A stretch of 64,000 nucleotides of DNA from Castellaniella sp040276085 (GCF_040276085.1 NZ_JBELOK010000007.1:62001-126000); one strand, 5' to 3'. Positions 15,249 to 24,947 are shown, counted from the first letter of the stretch. Notes: generated from the letters alone by a model not told the origin. Numbers and translations are program-made.

Positions 15249-16931
15249 TCATTGGGCGTTGAGATCGTTATGGCGTGTTTCGCGAATAAAGAGCATCCCC
15301 ACGACCAGCGTCATGGCGCACACGATCACCGGGTACCACAGGCCGTCGTACATATCGCCAGTGGTTGCTACCGTAGCAAAAGCCACCGGCGGTAAAAAGC
15401 CGCCAAACCAGCCGTTGCCAATGTGATAAGGCACGCTCATCGAGGTATAGCGGATGCGGGTGGGAAACATCTCTACCAGCATCGCTGCAATGGGCCCATA
15501 CACCATGGTTACCTGCAATACCAAAAAGAACAGCAGCAACAGCACCATGATGTAATTGATTTGCGAGGGGTCTGCGTGCGCTGGATAGCCGTGGCTGCGG
15601 ATGGCTTCTCGCAGGCTGGCTTGCAGCACGGATTCTCGCAAGGCAAATTCGGCACGTGACAATCCGGTGCCTTCAAATGAATCAATGCGTTCGTCGCCCA
15701 CCATCGCGTAGGCCACCGAGCCAGGCGGCGCCGGCTGATTGATGTAATGCACCGAATGGCTGGCCATAAAGGCCTTCAGGAGATCGCAGGAGTTGGTAAA
15801 CGAGGCGATTCCCACTGGATTGAATTGCAGCGAGCACGCATTGGGATCGGAGACCACATACACGGGGGCTTGCTGCTGGGCACGCTCGAGTGCCGGGTTG
15901 GCGTAGTGCGTCAGCCCCTTGAACACAGGGAAGTAGCTCAGGCTGGCAATCAGGCAACCGGCCATGATGATGGGTTTGCGGCCGATGCGGTCGGACAGCG
16001 CCCCAAACACCAGGAAAAATGGGCAAGCCAGCAATAAGGACAGGGCCACCAGGATATTGGCAAGGTTGGCGTCTACCCGCAGGCTTTCAGTTAAAAAATA
16101 AAGCGCATAAAACTGTCCTGTGTACCAAACCACTGCCTGTCCGGCGGTCAGGCCTATCAGGGCCAGCAGGATCAGGCGCAGATTGCGCCACTGGCCAAAG
16201 GCCTCTTTGATTGGCGCACGTGATACCCGCCCTTCGGATTTCATTCGGGTAAAGGCGGGCGACTCGTGCAGACGTAATCGGATCCACACGGAGATGACCA
16301 GCAGCAGGACGGAGATCAGGAAAGGGACGCGCCAGCCCCAGGACTCAAAGGCTTCCTGCCCCAGGGTGGCCCGGGTGCCCAGCACCACCACCAATGACAG
16401 AAACATCCCGGTGGTGGCGGTGGTCTGAATCCAGCTGGTAAAGAAGCCACGTCGGTGGTTGGGTGCATGCTCGGCAACGTAAACGGCCGCGCCGCCGTAT
16501 TCACCGCCCAGGGCCAGCCCCTGCAACAGTCGCAGCAACAGTAAAATCATGGGTGCTGCGATGCCAATGGAGGTGGACGCAGGCAGTACGCCCACCAGAA
16601 AGGTGGACAGGCCCATGATCAGGATCGACACGACGAACGCATATTTGCGCCCGACCATATCGCCCAGCCGGCCAAAGATCAGTGCACCAAATGGACGTAC
16701 GGCAAACCCGGCGGCAAAGGTGAGGAGGGCAAAGATAAAGCCCGCAGTGGGGTTGACCCCCGAGAAAAAATGCTGGGCAATGATAGCTGCCAGAGAGCCG
16801 TAGACGTAGAAGTCGTACCACTCGAAGACTGTACCCATGGAGGATGCGAGAATCACCCGACGCTCTTCGTGCGTCATGGGGCGGCGGTCGTCGTCCGTTG
16901 GGTCGGGATCCAGGGTTTGAGTAAAGTTCAT
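15249..16931 (-). CDS. MHS-family major facilitator transporter
   Basis: A 560-residue inner-membrane MFS transporter of the metabolite:H+ symporter (ShiA/ProP-like) group. The N-terminal SSMGTVFEWYDFYVYGSLAA and the loop motif GRLGDMVGRKYAFV (about residue 95) are family hallmarks; a second RIGRKP motif lies in the second half. An unusually large hydrophilic insertion between late helices (about residues 350-450) contains two cysteines and is probably periplasmic. The start overlaps the kinase stop by 4 bases. Co-transcription with a TctDE/BctDE-type sensor pair suggests a carboxylate substrate; this is inference. Confidence 0.88.
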   Translation of the reverse strand: MNFTQTLDPDPTDDDRRPMTHEERRVILASSMGTVFEWYDFYVYGSLAAIIAQHFFSGVNPTAGFIFALLTFAAGFAVRPFGALIFGRLGDMVGRKYAFVVSILIMGLSTFLVGVLPASTSIGIAAPMILLLLRLLQGLALGGEYGGAAVYVAEHAPNHRRGFFTSWIQTTATTGMFLSLVVVLGTRATLGQEAFESWGWRVPFLISVLLLVISVWIRLRLHESPAFTRMKSEGRVSRAPIKEAFGQWRNLRLILLALIGLTAGQAVVWYTGQFYALYFLTESLRVDANLANILVALSLLLACPFFLVFGALSDRIGRKPIIMAGCLIASLSYFPVFKGLTHYANPALERAQQQAPVYVVSDPNACSLQFNPVGIASFTNSCDLLKAFMASHSVHYINQPAPPGSVAYAMVGDERIDSFEGTGLSRAEFALRESVLQASLREAIRSHGYPAHADPSQINYIMVLLLLFFLVLQVTMVYGPIAAMLVEMFPTRIRYTSMSVPYHIGNGWFGGFLPPVAFATVATTGDMYDGLWYPVIVCAMTLVVGMLFIRETRHNDLNAQ

Positions 16932-18388
16932 GTGTGAACCTGGGGAACGTAATCTCGTGGAAACGACACACGCAGCCGGGTGCCTGCGCTGTAGGGATCC
17001 CGATGGTTGCCCGGGGGAAGGAAGTCGATGTGTGCCTGGTGGTGATCTGCAACTTCACGGACGATGGCCAGCCCCAGGCCGCTGCCTTCGGCCTCGTGGC
17101 CCAAAATACGATAGAAGCGGTCGAATACACGGCTTTGTTCTTCTTGCGGGATGCCTGGCCCGTTATCCTGCACTTCCAGGCATACCCAGTCTTTGTCGGC
17201 CAGGGTGCGAACCGTTACCTGGCCGCCTGCCGGGGTGTACAGCAGGGCATTGTCGACCAGGTTGTTGATAAGCTCGCGAATCATCACCGGATTGCCAAAG
17301 ACGGGCAGGGCCTCGCCGTCGGTTTCAAAGCCCAGATCGAGCCCGCGGCCGATGGCCGTTTCAACCCATTGGCCAGTGGCTTCCTCGGCTAGCGCCGCAA
17401 GATCCAGTTGTTCTGTGGTGCGCGACTGATTGGGGTCGAGGGATTCGGCGCGCGCCAGCAGCAGTAACTGGTTAACCAGGCGGGTGGCGCGCTGGGAGCC
17501 CGTGATCAGTTGATTGAGACTTGCGCGCATGCGATCAGGCTCGTGCTCGCGCAAGGCGATTTCGCACTGTGTGCGGATGCCCGCCAGTGGCGTTTTTAAC
17601 TGGTGTGCTGCGTTGGCCACAAAGCGTCGTTGGGATTCGATGGACGCGGAGAGGCGATGCAGCACATTGTTCATGGCAGCAATCAGGGGCACGATTTCTG
17701 CCGGGGCGAGGTCGTCGCGGATGGGGGAGAGGTCGCTGGGCTTGCGCCTGCGCATGTGCTCTTGCAACAGGCTGAGGGGCTCGAGGCCTTGGGTAAGGCC
17801 AAGCCCTGCCAGCATCGCCGCCAATGGCAGGATGATCAGCTGCGGGGTAAGCATGCCCGTCAGGATCTCTTGCTGCAAGGTGGCGCGTGCCTCGGCTGGC
17901 TCGGCCACCACGGCAAGAAACCCCAGGCCGTCCTGGTCGCGCCCTCCCCATAGATAGGCCAGACGTAATGATTGGTGGTTGAGCGTAGCGTTTCGGTAGC
18001 GGATCTGGTCGATGTCGTAGGCCCAGTTCTCGGGGGTCGGGATGAAGGGGTCTCCGGCCATCAGGTGGCCGTTGGCATCCAGGATCTGCCAGGTGGTGGG
18101 GCTGTCTTCACCACTGCCGGCCAGTACGGTTCGGGCGGATTCTGACAGCGTAATTGGCTTGCTCAGGCGTTGTTGCTCGACTTCGTGTCGCAACAGGCGC
18201 AAATGGCTGGCCAGTGTGCGATCGTAGGGTGAGTTGGCGATATTGAGAGAAATAAAGTAGGTGATGACGATGCCGATGGACCACATCACAAACAAGGGCA
18301 CAATCATCCACAGCAGGATGCGTCCCAGCAGGGTGGGGTGCCGGCCGGTGCGGCGCCAGCGGCGGCTGTTAGAAGAGGATGCGAACAT
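16928..18388 (-). CDS. Sensor histidine kinase (TctE/QseC type)
   Basis: A 486-residue membrane kinase. Helices at about residues 22-46 and 176-199 enclose a periplasmic sensor part resembling the two-component sensor kinase N-terminal domain. The H box FVANAAHQLKTPLAGIR places the phospho-accepting His at 262. The N box NNLVDNALLYTP and the G boxes DNGPGIP and GSGLGLAIV are intact. It follows the response regulator by 8 bases and overlaps the transporter gene, so the three form an operon. The likely ligand is the transporter's substrate or a related carboxylate. Confidence 0.93.
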   Translation of the reverse strand: MFASSSNSRRWRRTGRHPTLLGRILLWMIVPLFVMWSIGIVITYFISLNIANSPYDRTLASHLRLLRHEVEQQRLSKPITLSESARTVLAGSGEDSPTTWQILDANGHLMAGDPFIPTPENWAYDIDQIRYRNATLNHQSLRLAYLWGGRDQDGLGFLAVVAEPAEARATLQQEILTGMLTPQLIILPLAAMLAGLGLTQGLEPLSLLQEHMRRRKPSDLSPIRDDLAPAEIVPLIAAMNNVLHRLSASIESQRRFVANAAHQLKTPLAGIRTQCEIALREHEPDRMRASLNQLITGSQRATRLVNQLLLLARAESLDPNQSRTTEQLDLAALAEEATGQWVETAIGRGLDLGFETDGEALPVFGNPVMIRELINNLVDNALLYTPAGGQVTVRTLADKDWVCLEVQDNGPGIPQEEQSRVFDRFYRILGHEAEGSGLGLAIVREVADHHQAHIDFLPPGNHRDPYSAGTRLRVSFPRDYVPQVHT

Positions 18389-18396
18389 GGGCGACG

Positions 18397-19098
18397 TCAG
18401 TCGACCGCCGTGGCGTCTGCCGTTTGGTGACGGCTTTCAGGCTCGAGGCAGTATCCCAGGCCTCGCACAGTAAGGATATGGAGATCGGCAGGCTCGATTT
18501 TTTTGCGCAGCCGATGAATGTAGACTTCGATGGCGTTGGTGGTAACTTCTTCGCCCCATTCGCATAGCAGGTCGACCAACTGGTGTTTGCTGATCATGCG
18601 GCCGCTGCGCGATAAAAAGATTTCCAGCAGGCTGGTTTCCCGGGCGGAGAGCTCGATGGGGACGCTGTCGATGGTGGCGATCCGGCCATTGAGGTCGAAT
18701 TGCAGGCGCCCGTGACGCAATACCGAGGCCCGGCCCCCGCCATGACGGCGGATCAGGGCGCGCACACGGGCTTCGAGCTCGGTGAGCGCGAAGGGCTTGG
18801 ACATATAGTCGTCGGCACCCAGATCCAGGCCTTCGACCCGTTGTTCGATGGAATCTGCTGCGGTCAGGATCAGTACCGGCAAAGGGATACCCCGCTGGCG
18901 CAATTTGCGCAGCACCGCCAGGCCGTTGAGTCGTGGAAGCCCGAGATCAAGAATCAGGAGGTCGAAGGTTTGCAGCTGCAGGGCGGAGTCGGCGCTGGAG
19001 CCGTCGTGGACCACGTCCACGGCATAGCCGTCGTAGCGCAGCGATCTGGACAGCCCGTCCGCAAGAATGCTGTCGTCCTCGGCAATCAGGATACGCAT
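18397..19098 (-). CDS. OmpR/PhoB-type response regulator (TctD/QseB type)
   Basis: A 233-residue regulator. Receiver: acidic pair in MRILIAEDDS, phospho-acceptor Asp51 in LLILDLGLPRLNG, Thr/Lys switch in LILTAAD and MSKPF. The C-terminal winged helix ends ALEVYIHRLRKKI-like (here AIEVYIHRLRKKI) and VRGLGYCLE. ATG 19098 matches the conserved start; an open frame continues upstream without homology and no strong ribosome-binding site is seen. First gene of the operon with the kinase and transporter; divergent from recA. Confidence 0.93.
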   Translation of the reverse strand: MRILIAEDDSILADGLSRSLRYDGYAVDVVHDGSSADSALQLQTFDLLILDLGLPRLNGLAVLRKLRQRGIPLPVLILTAADSIEQRVEGLDLGADDYMSKPFALTELEARVRALIRRHGGGRASVLRHGRLQFDLNGRIATIDSVPIELSARETSLLEIFLSRSGRMISKHQLVDLLCEWGEEVTTNAIEVYIHRLRKKIEPADLHILTVRGLGYCLEPESRHQTADATAVD

Positions 19099-19234
19099 GG
19101 CGGAGATGACATCGATTGGAAGGGTTGGGGTGCAGGCACCCGGTTGTTTCAGATTGTCGCATGGGCCCTGACCCTGCGTCATTTAGGGTTAACGATGGCC
19201 GTTTATGCAGCGGATTCTGGACAACAGTGTCATA

Positions 19235-19257
19235 ACTGGGATTTTATCCAGTATAAT
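19235..19257 (+). promoter_or_regulatory. recA promoter with LexA-like palindrome
   Basis: ACTGG-N8-CCAGT (19235-19252) is a perfect 5-bp inverted repeat with the 8-base spacing of the LexA (SOS) box, though with CTGG/CCAG in place of CTGT/ACAG. TATAAT (19252-19257) overlaps its right arm, as repressor sites do. A good -35 is not evident. Confidence 0.65.
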
Positions 19258-19319
19258 TTAATGCAATAATTTCTCTCATGACTGCAGCCAAACCCGTTTT
19301 ACGTAAAAGGAACCCACCC

Positions 19320-20381
19320 ATGGACGAACGCACCAGCAAGGCCAACCCCGAACGCGCCAAAGCGCTGGCTGCCGCGCTGTCACAGATCGAAAAGCAATTC
19401 GGCAAGGGCTCGATCATGCGCTACGGCGATAACCAGATCGAGCACGACATCCAGGTGGTCTCCACCGGCTCCATGGGGCTGGATATCGCCTTGGGTGTTG
19501 GCGGTCTGCCCCGTGGTCGGGTCGTCGAGATCTACGGCCCCGAGTCCTCAGGTAAAACCACGCTTACCCTGCAGGTCATTGCCGAAATGCAAAAAATCGG
19601 TGGTACCTGCGCATTTGTCGATGCCGAGCACGCACTCGACGTGCAATACGCCTCCCGTCTTGGCGTCAACCTCGAAGACCTCCTCATTTCTCAGCCTGAT
19701 ACCGGCGAGCAAGCCCTCGAAATCACCGATGCGCTGGTGCGCTCGGGGTCAGTCGATCTCATCGTCATCGATTCCGTCGCTGCATTGGTTCCCAAGGCCG
19801 AAATCGAAGGCGACATGGGCGATTCTCTTCCCGGCCTGCAGGCCCGCTTGATGAGCCAGGCACTGCGCAAGCTCACCGCCACCATCAAGCGCGCCAACTG
19901 CATGGTTATCTTCATTAACCAGATCCGCATGAAAATCGGCGTCATGTTCGGCAACCCCGAAACCACCACCGGCGGCAATGCGCTCAAATTCTATGCTTCG
20001 GTGCGTCTGGATATTCGCCGCATTGGCTCCATCAAAAAGGGCGATGAAGTCGTGGGCAATGAAACCCGCGTCAAGGTCGTCAAAAACAAGGTGGCGCCGC
20101 CTTTCAAACAGGTCGAGTTCGACATCATGTATGGCACAGGTATTTCCCGCGAGGGTGAAATCATCGACCTCGGCGTGCAGACGGGCCTGGTCGATAAATC
20201 CGGTGCCTGGTACAGCTACAATGGTGAGCGCATCGGTCAGGGCAAGGATAACGTGCGCGAATACCTTAAAGAGCACCCCGACATGGCCTTCGATATCGAA
20301 AACCGCGTTCGAGAGCACATGGGCATTTCGCTTCGGGCCACCCCTGCCGGCGATGTTGCGGCCAAGGCAGATGCCGATTAA
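19320..20381 (+). CDS. recA: Recombinase RecA
   Basis: A 353-residue RecA, the ATP-dependent strand-exchange protein and SOS co-protease. Walker A is GPESSGKT at about residues 74-81; the DNA-binding loop region NQIRMKIGVMFGNPETTTGG is canonical. ATG 19320 follows AAGGA; the upstream in-frame ATG 19278 adds 14 non-conserved residues and sits close to the promoter. The 3' end overlaps recX by 11 bases. SOS control is suggested by the palindrome upstream. Confidence 0.98.
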   Translation: MDERTSKANPERAKALAAALSQIEKQFGKGSIMRYGDNQIEHDIQVVSTGSMGLDIALGVGGLPRGRVVEIYGPESSGKTTLTLQVIAEMQKIGGTCAFVDAEHALDVQYASRLGVNLEDLLISQPDTGEQALEITDALVRSGSVDLIVIDSVAALVPKAEIEGDMGDSLPGLQARLMSQALRKLTATIKRANCMVIFINQIRMKIGVMFGNPETTTGGNALKFYASVRLDIRRIGSIKKGDEVVGNETRVKVVKNKVAPPFKQVEFDIMYGTGISREGEIIDLGVQTGLVDKSGAWYSYNGERIGQGKDNVREYLKEHPDMAFDIENRVREHMGISLRATPAGDVAAKADAD

Positions 20382-20898
20382 GGCATCCCGTCCTGCGCTT
20401 AGCCTCAAGGCCCGGGCTATCGGCTATCTATCCAGGCGAGAGCACTCTCGCCTGGAGCTCCAGCGCAAGCTGTCTGCTTATTCCGATGACCCCACCGAGA
20501 TCCAGGCTGTTCTCGACGAACTCGAACACCAGCATTGGCAATCCGATGCCCGGTATGCGCGGGCCTACGCACACCGTACGGCTGCGCGTCAAGGGGCCCG
20601 CCGCATCATGGGTGCCTTGCGTCAGCAGGGCCTCTCAGACACGCAGCTGGCCGATATCCAAGAAAACCTACAAGCCACCGAGCCCCAGCGCGCCCAAGAC
20701 GTGTGGCAGCGCAAGTTTGGCGCCTTGCCGGCCGATGCCCGAGACTACGCGCGGCAGTACCGCTTCCTGGCCGGCCGGGGGTTTTCGTCCGGTGTCATCT
20801 CCAGGCTGCTGTCTGGCCGTGGCATGGATGACGATTTCACCGGGCACTCTGGCAGCCGCCCCGACGACGTCATCCTTGACGAGCCGGGCGATTATTAA
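20371..20898 (+). CDS. recX: RecA regulator RecX
   Basis: A 175-residue RecX, which binds RecA filaments and inhibits them. ALSLKARAIGYLSRREHSRL is the conserved first repeat, and QYRFLAGRGFSSGVISRLL the C-terminal three-helix repeat. ATG 20371 lies inside the recA end, so translation is coupled. It converges with metR, with 94 bases between stops and no clear terminator. Confidence 0.93.
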   Translation: MPIKASRPALSLKARAIGYLSRREHSRLELQRKLSAYSDDPTEIQAVLDELEHQHWQSDARYARAYAHRTAARQGARRIMGALRQQGLSDTQLADIQENLQATEPQRAQDVWQRKFGALPADARDYARQYRFLAGRGFSSGVISRLLSGRGMDDDFTGHSGSRPDDVILDEPGDY

Positions 20899-20992
20899 CC
20901 TCTTGCGCGTACATCTGCTGCGCGAGGGCTTGCTGCAATTGCCCTGGCACCCGTCCTGACGCCTGCCTTTCTCTGCCAGCGGCCCACCAAAA

Positions 20993-21910
20993 TTACTGGC
21001 GTGCCTGCCGGATGCCCGGCAAGGTCTCAAAGCAGGTGCGTCTGGCCTGCTCCACAAACGCTTGCATATAGGGTGTGTCGTTGTCCTCGGTTCGCCGGCC
21101 TGCTTGCAGGGTGCGCCAGATGCCCTGGCCCAGACGGCAGATTCTCAAGCCTGGCAGATTTTTGTATTCATCCAGTGCCCAGCTGGGCAGGGCGGCCACT
21201 CCACGGCCACTGGCCACCAGTTGCACGATCATAGGGGTCAACTCTGCTGTGCGGGTGCCCACCGGGTCGATGCCGGCGGGATCCAGAAAGGTGGTGAAGA
21301 TATCCAATCGGCTGCGTTCAACCGGGTAGGTAATCAGTACCTGTGTGGCCAGATCTTCCGGCTCTACCGGGCGTGCTTTGCCGATATCGCTTTGGCTGGG
21401 CACTGCCAGCACCAGCTCGTAGGTAAAGAGCGGTGTGTAATCCACCGCATCCAGCGCCTGGGGGTCGGAGGTGATCACAATGTCCAGATCCCCTCGGGTC
21501 AACGCAGGCAGCGGCGCAAATGAAAAAGCGGCAGACAGATCCAGAGAGACCTCCGGCCAGTCTTTGCGAAAGGTGTCCAGCGTGGGCATCAGCCACTGAA
21601 AGCACGAGTGGCAATCGATGGCCACATGCAGGCGGCCCGCTCGTCCGGCGGCCAGGCGTCGCAGCTCAAGCTCCGTGGCTCGAATCCGCGGCAGCACATC
21701 CTGAGCCAGAGTCACCAGCCGCAGGCCGGCCGTGGTAAGCCCTGCCGGACGGGTGCGGCGATTCAGCAAAGGTGTCTTTAGTCGCACTTCAAGATCGCGC
21801 AACTGATGGGATAAGGCGGATTGAGTGAGATGCAGGCGTTCGGCGGCCTCCTGCAGACTACCACCGTCGCGAATGGCCAGCAAGGTTTCCAGGTGTCTAA
21901 CTTCTATCAT
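20993..21910 (-). CDS. metR: LysR-family regulator MetR
   Basis: A 305-residue LysR-type regulator, identified as MetR by sequence (MIEVRHLETLLAIRDGGSLQ, HTH about residues 18-37, effector domain with DCHSCFQWLMPTL) and by its divergent position to metE. Known MetR proteins activate metE with homocysteine as co-effector and repress themselves. A near-match to the MetR site overlaps its own start codon. Confidence 0.93.
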   Translation of the reverse strand: MIEVRHLETLLAIRDGGSLQEAAERLHLTQSALSHQLRDLEVRLKTPLLNRRTRPAGLTTAGLRLVTLAQDVLPRIRATELELRRLAAGRAGRLHVAIDCHSCFQWLMPTLDTFRKDWPEVSLDLSAAFSFAPLPALTRGDLDIVITSDPQALDAVDYTPLFTYELVLAVPSQSDIGKARPVEPEDLATQVLITYPVERSRLDIFTTFLDPAGIDPVGTRTAELTPMIVQLVASGRGVAALPSWALDEYKNLPGLRICRLGQGIWRTLQAGRRTEDNDTPYMQAFVEQARRTCFETLPGIRQARQ

Positions 21911-21922
21911 GAATTTTTCTCA
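21910..21922. promoter_or_regulatory. Candidate MetR binding site
   Basis: TGAA-TTTTT-CTCA (21910-21922) matches 7 of 8 bases of the MetR consensus TGAA-N5-TTCA and overlaps the metR start codon, a place suited to autorepression. The 103-base metR-metE gap also holds TGAAGAATTCTAA (21983-21995), a poorer match nearer metE. No cobalamin riboswitch is present. Confidence 0.4.
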
Positions 21923-22013
21923 TGTTAAGAGTGCAGGATTTGGTTTTTTATTTCTTAGAACCATAGGCAAAATAACATTGGTTGAAGAATTCTAAATCAA
22001 ACGAGCGATAAAC

Positions 22014-24311
22014 ATGACAGTTATTCATAATCTTGGCTTTCCGCGCATTGGTGCACAGCGCGAACTCAAGCGTGCCCAGGAAGCCTATTGGGCAGGGCGA
22101 GCAGACCAGCAGAGCTTGCTGGATACCGGGAGCGCCTTGCGGGCCCGCCATTGGGAAACCCAGGCGCAAGCAGGCATGCAATGGGTGCCGGTGGGTGATT
22201 TCGCCTGGTACGACCACATTCTCGAGTGGACGACCTTGCTGGGCGCCGTGCCAGCCCGTTTTGGTCAGGCCGATGATGCCCCTGTGACGCTCGATACCTT
22301 GTTTCGGATGGCTCGTGGCCGGGCGCCATCCGGTACGCCGGCAGCCGCCTGCGAAATGACCAAATGGTTTGATACCAACTATCACTACATCGTGCCCGAG
22401 CTGCACCCGAACCAGACGTATCGCATTGCCCGGGAATCCCTCTTTGATCAGGTGGCCGAGGCTCAGGCCCTGGGCTATCAGGCGCGGCCCGTTATTCCGG
22501 GGCCCCTGACCTGGTTGTGGCTGGGTAAAGGCGACGCTTATACCGAAGGGGTTGCCGACAGCCGTAAGCTTGAGCTGCTGTCTGCGCTGCTGCCGGTCTA
22601 TGAAGAAGTGTTGCAGCGTTTGGCAAAGCAGGGTGTGGACTGGGTGCAGATCGATGAGCCGATTCTCGTGCTGGATCTGCCGCCCAGCTGGAAGCACGCC
22701 TTTGCCGATGTCTATCAACGCCTTGCTCAGAAAGGGCCCAAGCTGCTGCTGGCCACATACTTTGGCAGCATCGAAGGCAATCTCGACGCATTGCGTGCGG
22801 CACCCGTGCAGGGTGTGCATATTGATCTGGTCAGGGCTCCGGGGCAGCTGTCCCCAGTTCTGGCTGCCTTGCAGCCGCAACAGATCCTCTCGGTGGGGGT
22901 TGTGGATGGCCGCAATGTCTGGCGTGCGGATCTTGACGGCATTCAGGCGCAAATCTCTGATGCGCGGGATCAACTGGGTGAGCGGCTTTGGCTGGCGCCA
23001 TCATGCTCGTTGCTGCACACGCCAATTGATCTGGCCCTGGAAACAGGCCTGGATGCCGAATTGCGCAGCTGGCTGTCCTTTGCAATCCAGAAGCTTGATG
23101 AGCTCAAATTGCTTAAGGCTTTGCTTAGTGGCAGTGCAGACGCCTCCGAGCAGGCGGCGTTGCAGGTGGCCAGGCAAGCGTTGAAGGATCGTGCCGGATC
23201 GCGTCGTATCCACCGTGAAGATGTTGCGCGCCGTCTGGCGACATCAGACACCATCAGTCGCGCACGTGCGCCATTTGATGAGCGGATTCGTGTGCAACAA
23301 CAACGCCTGAGCTTGCCCCGGTTTCCGACCACCACCATCGGCTCGTTCCCGCAGACGCCCGATATCCGCGCCCTGCGCCGTGACTGGCGGGCAGGCACGC
23401 TGGGAGATGCTGCCTATGAGAAGTCCATCCGCGAAGAAATCGAGAAGGTCATCCGCTTCCAGGAATCGATCGGGCTGGATGTGCTGGTACATGGCGAGCC
23501 CGAGCGCAACGACATGGTGGAATACTTTGGCGAGTTGCTGGCCGGATTTGCGTTTACCGCCTACGGCTGGGTGCAAAGCTATGGCTCGCGTTGTGTGAAA
23601 CCACCTCTCATTTTTGGGGATATTGCCCGCCTGGCACCCATGACAGTCGCCTGGTCTGCGTATGCCCAGTCGCTTACCGATAAACCGGTCAAGGGAATGC
23701 TGACGGGCCCGGTAACCATCCTGCAATGGTCTTTTGTGCGCGACGATCAGCCGCGTGACGAAACCTGCCGGCAGATTGCCCTGGCATTACGTGATGAGGT
23801 GCACGATCTGGAACAGGCAGGCATCACCGTGATTCAGATTGATGAGCCGGCGTTTCGGGAGGGCTTGCCCCTGCGCCACGGTGATTGGGCCGCCTATCTG
23901 GCGTGGGCGGTGGACAGCTTCCGGCTGGCCACCAGTGGTGTACGGAACGACACCCAGATTCACACGCATATGTGCTATTCCGAGTTCAATGACATCATCG
24001 AAGCAATCGCCGCCATGGATGCCGATGTCATCACCATCGAAACGTCACGGTCCAATATGGAGCTTTTGGGCGCCTTCGAGGCATTTGCCTATCCCAATGA
24101 CATCGGGCCGGGGGTCTACGATATCCACTCGCCCAATGTTCCCAAGGAAGCATGGATGGTGGATCTGATCCGCAAGGCAGCGCAGCGTTTGCCGGCCGAG
24201 CGCCTATGGGTAAACCCGGACTGCGGCCTGAAGACCCGGGGCTGGCCGGAAACCAGGGCGGCCCTGGAATCCATGGTGCACGCCGCCCAGACCTTGCGTC
24301 AGGCAGCTTAA
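22014..24311 (+). CDS. metE: Cobalamin-independent methionine synthase MetE
   Basis: Transfers a methyl group from 5-methyltetrahydropteroyltriglutamate to homocysteine to make methionine. At 765 residues it is of normal length, with N-terminus MTVIHNLGFPRIGAQRELK and two homologous barrels. Zinc ligands are visible in HTHMCYSEF and NPDCGLKTRGW near the C-terminus. Upstream lies only a weak GAG-type ribosome-binding site. Divergent metR implies homocysteine-responsive control. Confidence 0.98.
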   Translation: MTVIHNLGFPRIGAQRELKRAQEAYWAGRADQQSLLDTGSALRARHWETQAQAGMQWVPVGDFAWYDHILEWTTLLGAVPARFGQADDAPVTLDTLFRMARGRAPSGTPAAACEMTKWFDTNYHYIVPELHPNQTYRIARESLFDQVAEAQALGYQARPVIPGPLTWLWLGKGDAYTEGVADSRKLELLSALLPVYEEVLQRLAKQGVDWVQIDEPILVLDLPPSWKHAFADVYQRLAQKGPKLLLATYFGSIEGNLDALRAAPVQGVHIDLVRAPGQLSPVLAALQPQQILSVGVVDGRNVWRADLDGIQAQISDARDQLGERLWLAPSCSLLHTPIDLALETGLDAELRSWLSFAIQKLDELKLLKALLSGSADASEQAALQVARQALKDRAGSRRIHREDVARRLATSDTISRARAPFDERIRVQQQRLSLPRFPTTTIGSFPQTPDIRALRRDWRAGTLGDAAYEKSIREEIEKVIRFQESIGLDVLVHGEPERNDMVEYFGELLAGFAFTAYGWVQSYGSRCVKPPLIFGDIARLAPMTVAWSAYAQSLTDKPVKGMLTGPVTILQWSFVRDDQPRDETCRQIALALRDEVHDLEQAGITVIQIDEPAFREGLPLRHGDWAAYLAWAVDSFRLATSGVRNDTQIHTHMCYSEFNDIIEAIAAMDADVITIETSRSNMELLGAFEAFAYPNDIGPGVYDIHSPNVPKEAWMVDLIRKAAQRLPAERLWVNPDCGLKTRGWPETRAALESMVHAAQTLRQAA

Positions 24312-24386
24312 GGGGTTCGGACATAAGCAAAATGGTATGCACGTTATAATCGAAAGATTAACCAGTTTTCAGTCGATTGCATTTCC

Positions 24387-24947
24387 ATGGCTTTGTCCGA
24401 CCCGGCGTGTCCCCGTCAACCCGTGCATACGCGTACTATTCGCGTGCAAACCTATGCACGGGAGGACGGGCTGTGGGATCTCGAAGCCCAGCTGATCGAC
24501 ACCAAGGCCTACGATTTCCCCATGCATAGCGGACGTACCCATAAAGCGGGTGTGCCTGTTCACCACATGCATCTGCGTGTCACCATCGATGCGCACTACA
24601 CCATCACCGACGCAGAAGTTGCTTACGACGCGGCGCCTTACGGCGAATTCTGCAGTGCGATTGCACCCGACTACAAACGGCTGGTGGGCCTTAATCTTCT
24701 CAAGCAGTTTCGTCATCAGGTGCGCGAGCGCTTTGGCCGCACGGCCGGCTGCACGCACGTCACCGAGCTCACTAATGTATTACCGACGGTTGCCATCCAG
24801 ACGATGGCTGGTGAGCGCCGGCAGCAAACAGACGGCCAGCGGCCCTTTCAGCTGGACGGCTGCCATGCATTACGGGTCGATGGGCCTGTTGTGCAAGCCC
24901 ATTACGCACCCTGGTATGTTCCTCCGGATGCGCAACATGAAGGCTAG
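24387..24947 (+). CDS. DUF2889 family protein
   Basis: A 186-residue protein of the DUF2889 family, function unknown. Conserved features seen: RTIRVQTYAREDGLWDLEAQ at the N-terminus, HHMHLRVTID in the middle and CTHVTELTNVLPT towards the end. No signal or membrane segment. TATAAT at 24345-24350 may be its -10, but no good -35 is seen. It stands alone between metE and sucC on the same strand. Confidence 0.85.
   Translation: MALSDPACPRQPVHTRTIRVQTYAREDGLWDLEAQLIDTKAYDFPMHSGRTHKAGVPVHHMHLRVTIDAHYTITDAEVAYDAAPYGEFCSAIAPDYKRLVGLNLLKQFRHQVRERFGRTAGCTHVTELTNVLPTVAIQTMAGERRQQTDGQRPFQLDGCHALRVDGPVVQAHYAPWYVPPDAQHEG

Noticed and set aside
21911..22013. Cobalamin riboswitch before metE
   Set aside because: Only 103 bases between metR and metE and no B12-box-like element; MetR control explains the arrangement.
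21948..22973. A 341-codon open frame on the minus strand
   Set aside because: It covers the 5' half of metE and the metR-metE promoter; metE is unmistakable and the minus frame has no known features.
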